Shown here: one piece after another, positions 60,381-64,000 of the stretch
Layout: every line of letters begins with the position of its first letter
Numbering within the stretch: position 1 is the first letter of the stretch
Source: Nipponacmea schrenckii
Lineage: Eukaryota > Mollusca > Gastropoda > Lottiidae
Assembly (NCBI GenBank): GCA_030562195.1
Contig: CM060203.1
Location: 5,222,208-5,286,207, forward strand
Direction: 5' to 3'
Length of the DNA stretch: 64,000 bases
Position numbers and translations under genes: made by a program
The notes under the pieces: generated by a model
The model's database searches: none
Seen by the model: only the letters and a program-made list of their open reading frames with translations
Told to the model about the DNA's origin: nothing

Positions 60381-63300
60381 GTGGCAGTTATTTTACTGTG
60401 TGTGATAGTTTCGGGTGAAACATCTGACAGTGATGGTGAATTGAAACTAGTGTTTACGGTGAGTATTCACAGGGATTTCATTTATGTATTATATGGAAGG
60501 CTATTTTGGCCAATATTTGATAGACTACTTATACAGATAGATACGTTGGATAATTGCAGCAGTTACACGATGACCAAAAACAAACCAGTAAATATAGCTA
60601 TTTAAACTAGATTATTATATTATAAAACTATGTTAACAAGTGTTACACAGTAAATTCCCTTTTTAGAAACTTTCAAGTAGGCCTATAAAATGATAAAACT
60701 GTTATAGACTAACCCAGATATACAGTCTAGGCTGTCTAGTTATATTATTCAATAGACAAGAGATGATCAGTAATGCCAACTGAATCAACCAACTTCATAA
60801 ATATATAACATATTAATAAGCATTCCTTGTCTGTTTGGCAGGTATTTCGTCATGGTGATCGTAGTCCAATAGAAATTTACCAGAAGGATAAATATCAGGC
60901 TGAACAATGGCCAATGGGATTAGGAGAACTTACAGAGGTTGGTTATATAATTTTACTGTTTTATATATACTCTGTACTCTGTTATTTAAATTTGTCTGTT
61001 GTTGTTCTTTTACCAGTGACAAACAATTTATCAAAATATATGCCTCAATTTGCATAACTGGTCCATGGAATTTAGTGATAGTAGAAATGTAAATATTGAT
61101 GAATATCTTTAGTTCTTAATGTCATAACCAATATTCCTTTCATTTCAGTTGGGTAGAAGAGATGCTTATCATCTGGGAGTGTTTTTTCAACAAAGATACA
61201 AAGAGAAGTTAAAATTAGATGCAGATTTCAAACCAAATTCTGCAGAGGTATTGTAAAAAAATTTTAAAAATAATTATTAATAAGATCATTAGGTTTTCCA
61301 GAATTTCTAATTAATTTCACTTTTCAATTTATACTACTTAAAGGAGACCAGGCTTTATTTGCTTCGGACAATCATCCGACAGCCTCAAACACATGAAATC
61401 TTTTGGTTAGCTAATCAGAAATAGTCTACAGAGCTTATAGAAATTTAGCCTTCAAACGTTGTTTTCATAATTATCGTAGTTGAAAAAATTAATTTAAGAA
61501 ATTATCAAACGACAATGCCATATTGGAAAATTACGAGTTGTTGATAAGTCAAAGAGTTATCTCTTCCCGTGTATTCTAATATGTCTGTTGTTCTTCTATG
61601 ATAAACAATTTACAAAATAACATTCAATTGCATAACTTTGTCGAACAGTGACACAGAAATTTGAATACTGATGAAATCTAGTTCGTACAGCATCGGAAAA
61701 ATAAAGTTGTAAAGAGATGAAATTTTTTGTGAGGTTTATTGTACAAAGAGATTAAAATTAGATCAGATTTCTTAAGCAAATTGAGTATTTTGAGACTGTT
61801 TAAATTAAATAAGCTCATTAGGTTTTCCAGAATCTCTAATTAATTTCACTTTTCAATTTATGCTACTTAAAGGAATACTGTGTCTTAGTATGAACATAAA
61901 ATTTGTATTTTAAACTTGTCCAATAAGAACTTATATTCAGCAGTAAATATACCTGCTGCCATAAATAACATAACAGAATCCTTATATAAAATAAAAAAAC
62001 TTAGTGATTATCCATAAAAAAGTTCAAGTTTTAAAAGGATTCTGTTACTTTATAAAATCAGATAAGTTCACTGATGAATATAATACACATATTGACCATT
62101 CTCAGATGCAGTATCACAGAAGTTCAACAGACAATTTTTTAACAATATTTTAAACAAGGCTAAAATACAGAACCTGAATACATTCTGTTCAGATTATAGT
62201 AGTTGTTATAGAGTTGTTTAATTCAAAATATTTAATGATAAGTGATGATAACATTGATTTCAATTTCTTCCAGTTTTACATCAGGAGCTCAGGAAAATCC
62301 CGTGCCAAGCTATCAGCTGTGTATTTTCTGGCCGGGTTTTATGGTGAAGATATTTCACATGTTATGAAAAAAGAAGAAGAATTTCAGACGAAATATAATG
62401 TTTTATTTGTTCGAGTTGAACAAGATCAAGTAATCTTTACTCTTATAAATAAAATTAAAAATCCAAGCCTTCTCAGTTAAAGTGGTGGTATGCACTGATT
62501 TACTGGGTAAACTTTGAGACTAGGACTACTATAAACATTATAAGCAGATGAATTTCATAATACAAGGATTACTTTTATCATTATATTTTAATAATTAGTA
62601 GGCTCTATTGGTCATTGGGAGACAGGACTAAGTAAAAATTCTTCTTAGGGTATACACTCAACTTATAAACATTTTCATGTTATATTCAGAAATTGTAGTA
62701 AAATTTTTGTTGGTTTCATCATCTTGAGTGGAAAGAACTTTTGGTCTAAAGATTGAGAACATTATTCGCATTGACAAATCTGAAGGTATCCTGATTTTCA
62801 CTGAGTTTAAAGTTCTGAATCTTCCATGTTTAATTTCAAATTCCAGTTTAAATGGAGCTGTCCTGCATATCAACTAAACAACATTTCATAATTTTTAACA
62901 TATATTATTTCAGTTATTATCTAGAACTTCCTGTCCAAAAGCAGATAAGTTATTAAAAGACTGGAAAACAACATCTAAAGAATATAAAAAGTTTTTGAAA
63001 TATAATGCAGTGAGTATAACTTACTCTGAGACATTCTGCTTCACTGAGCCAGTAAGGCAAAAAGGAAGAAAAAGTATTTTTGTTCATAAGTGATATATTG
63101 ACACCTGTAAGTAGAATGTTACATATAGAAAATAAATTATTATTAAAACTTGTAGGATTTATTTATGTTGATGGCATACACAGGCTGGTCTGATCATGAA
63201 AAGATGAAACAAGTTATAGATGATATTTATATTGAGGTAAAATATTTTATGTATTATACATATTTTTTATTTTGATACACATAACGTTGATATACTTGTA

Positions 63301-63627
63301 ATTTTCATGAAGAGAGGTTATGTAGAAAGTTCTATAATCCTTAAACTACAATATTCTGCCAGAAAATGTTGTCTTGCTTCTGAATGAAAATCAGAAGATA
63401 AAAATGAAGTATGATTTGTTTAGATTAAGTAGTTATTTTCAAGCTGGTGTATGCTCCCATGTTTTAAGTGATTTATGGATAGTCATTTAAAATGATTGTT
63501 TTTCAGAGACGCCATAACTTAAGCCAGCCTGATTGGGTCGAGAATAATATTGGTCCTTTAACTGAGTATTTTGATGATTCTAAAAAGTTTTTGTCACCTA
63601 CTCCACAACTTCTTAAGATAAATACAG
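60381..63627 (+). CDS. Histidine acid phosphatase (lysosomal/prostatic type), 5' part
   Basis: Exons: about 60381-60458, 60842-60937, 61149-61247, 62274-62429, 62914-63009, 63156-63236, 63507-63627; the rest lies past the right edge. The family hydrolyses phosphomonoesters through a phosphohistidine. The signature VFRHGDRSPIEIYQKDKY holds the nucleophilic His and two Arg. GELTE joined to LGRRDAYHLGVFFQQRY matches the human lysosomal enzyme's spacing, and FYIRSSGKSRAKLSAVYFLA holds the third phosphate-binding Arg. The His-Asp pair is not in the window. The first exon encodes a hydrophobic signal-like stretch (AVILLCVIVSG) but no in-frame ATG, and a stop lies just upstream, so the true start is probably on an upstream exon. 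The donor at 60,938 (GAG|GTTGGT) is unusual. The last exon ends in phase 1. Confidence 0.88.
61575..61872 (+). pseudogene. Decayed duplicate of acid phosphatase exon 61149-61247 and flanks
   Basis: This intron segment repeats, with many changes, 60,995-61,347. Matches include the left intron (TCTGTTGTTCTTCTATGATA against TCTGTTGTTGTTCTTTTACC; then AAACAATTTA and TTGCATAACT), the exon body (TACAAAGAGATTAAAATTAG against TACAAAGAGAAGTTAAAATT) and the right intron (TCATTAGGTTTTCCAGAAT, AATTAATTTCACTTTTCAAT). The exon copy, at about 61,708-61,790, has indels, stops and no good acceptor, so it is dead. Confidence 0.75.
61871..62113. mobile_element. Degenerate MITE, family B relative
   Basis: TTAA at 61,867-61,870 precedes AGGAATACTGTGTCTTAGTA then TGAACATAAAATTTG, like the element at 31,673; the right part (AAGTTCACTGATGAATATAA, CATATTGACCATTCT) also matches. 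The right end (GATGCAGTATCAC) has lost the CCCT-TTAA terminus. Confidence 0.6.
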
Positions 63628-63639
63628 GTTTGTAACACA

Positions 63640-64000
63640 TATTTATTCTTTATATTATTTAGATATTTTATATATTATTTAAAATTTTTATATATAATTA
63701 GACCTATTTTATATATTATTAGACCTATTTTATATATTATTAGATATTTTATATATCAATAGATATTTGATATATTATTAGACATTTTATATATTATTAG
63801 AACTATTTTATATTATTAAAGGCTATTTTATATATTATTAGACATTTTATATATTATTAGACATTTTATATATTTTTAGACATTTTATATATTATCAGAC
63901 CTATTTTATATATTATTAGATATTTTATATATCATTAGATATTTTATATATTATTAGACATTTTATATATTATTAGACCTATTTTATATATTATTAGACC
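63640..64000. repeat. AT-rich tandem repeat, about 20-bp unit, running off the window
   Basis: About 17 units of TTTTATATATTATTAGACAT with CCTA and GATA variants, in the intron after exon 63507-63627; the array continues past the edge. Confidence 0.9.

Noticed and set aside
60381..60383. GTG as the acid phosphatase start codon
   Set aside because: Nuclear animal genes rarely start at GTG; an upstream exon with ATG is more likely, so only the downstream part of this exon is trusted.

Overview
This is animal nuclear DNA. Genes are split by GT-AG introns, composition is AT-rich, and introns and intergenic DNA are full of minisatellites, fold-back elements, MITEs, a tRNA-derived SINE and decayed non-LTR retrotransposons. 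The protein relatives I recognise (spectraplakin, a claudin/PMP22-like pair, Bcl-2, histidine acid phosphatase) and a diverged internally repeated element at 6.2-7.4 kb of a kind I associate with molluscs suggest a lophotrochozoan, most likely a mollusc. The species is inferred, not shown.

Layout. (1) 500-24,554, plus strand: the 3' part of a spectraplakin gene (dystonin/MACF1/Short stop family). I reconstruct 23 coding exons, 3,630 nt, 1,209 residues to the stop: spectrin repeats, an EF-hand pair, a GAS2 domain and a basic Ser/Thr/Pro-rich tail. Inside its longest intron (8,365-17,019) lies a short exon (10,872-10,972) with its own ATG and a matching splice phase, so an internal promoter may make a short form of about 751 residues. 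(2) 24,555-34,163: gene-poor DNA with several MITEs and palindromes. (3) 34,164-37,341 (plus) and 40,172-41,935 (minus): two tail-to-tail paralogues, each with three coding exons, for small four-helix membrane proteins. (4) 41,936-53,997: repeat-dominated DNA with a 1.3 kb nested inverted-repeat element, inverted GC-richer minisatellites, a SINE and a 54-bp satellite array. (5) 53,998-55,276, minus: a complete two-exon coding region for an anti-apoptotic-type Bcl-2 protein of 186 residues. (6) About 56,200-59,780, plus: a decayed non-LTR retrotransposon. (7) 60,381 to beyond the right edge, plus: the 5' part of a histidine acid phosphatase gene, with a decayed duplicate of one of its exons in an intron.

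The genes are not an operon and share no evident pathway. The items most worth checking are the internal first exon of the spectraplakin gene, the dead duplicate exon in the phosphatase gene, an intronic minisatellite whose repeat unit carries a 5' splice site, the nested palindromes, and a fold-back element with a hammerhead-like core. Exon borders were read by eye from splice signals, phase and family resemblance. Untranslated exons and transcript ends are not resolved.
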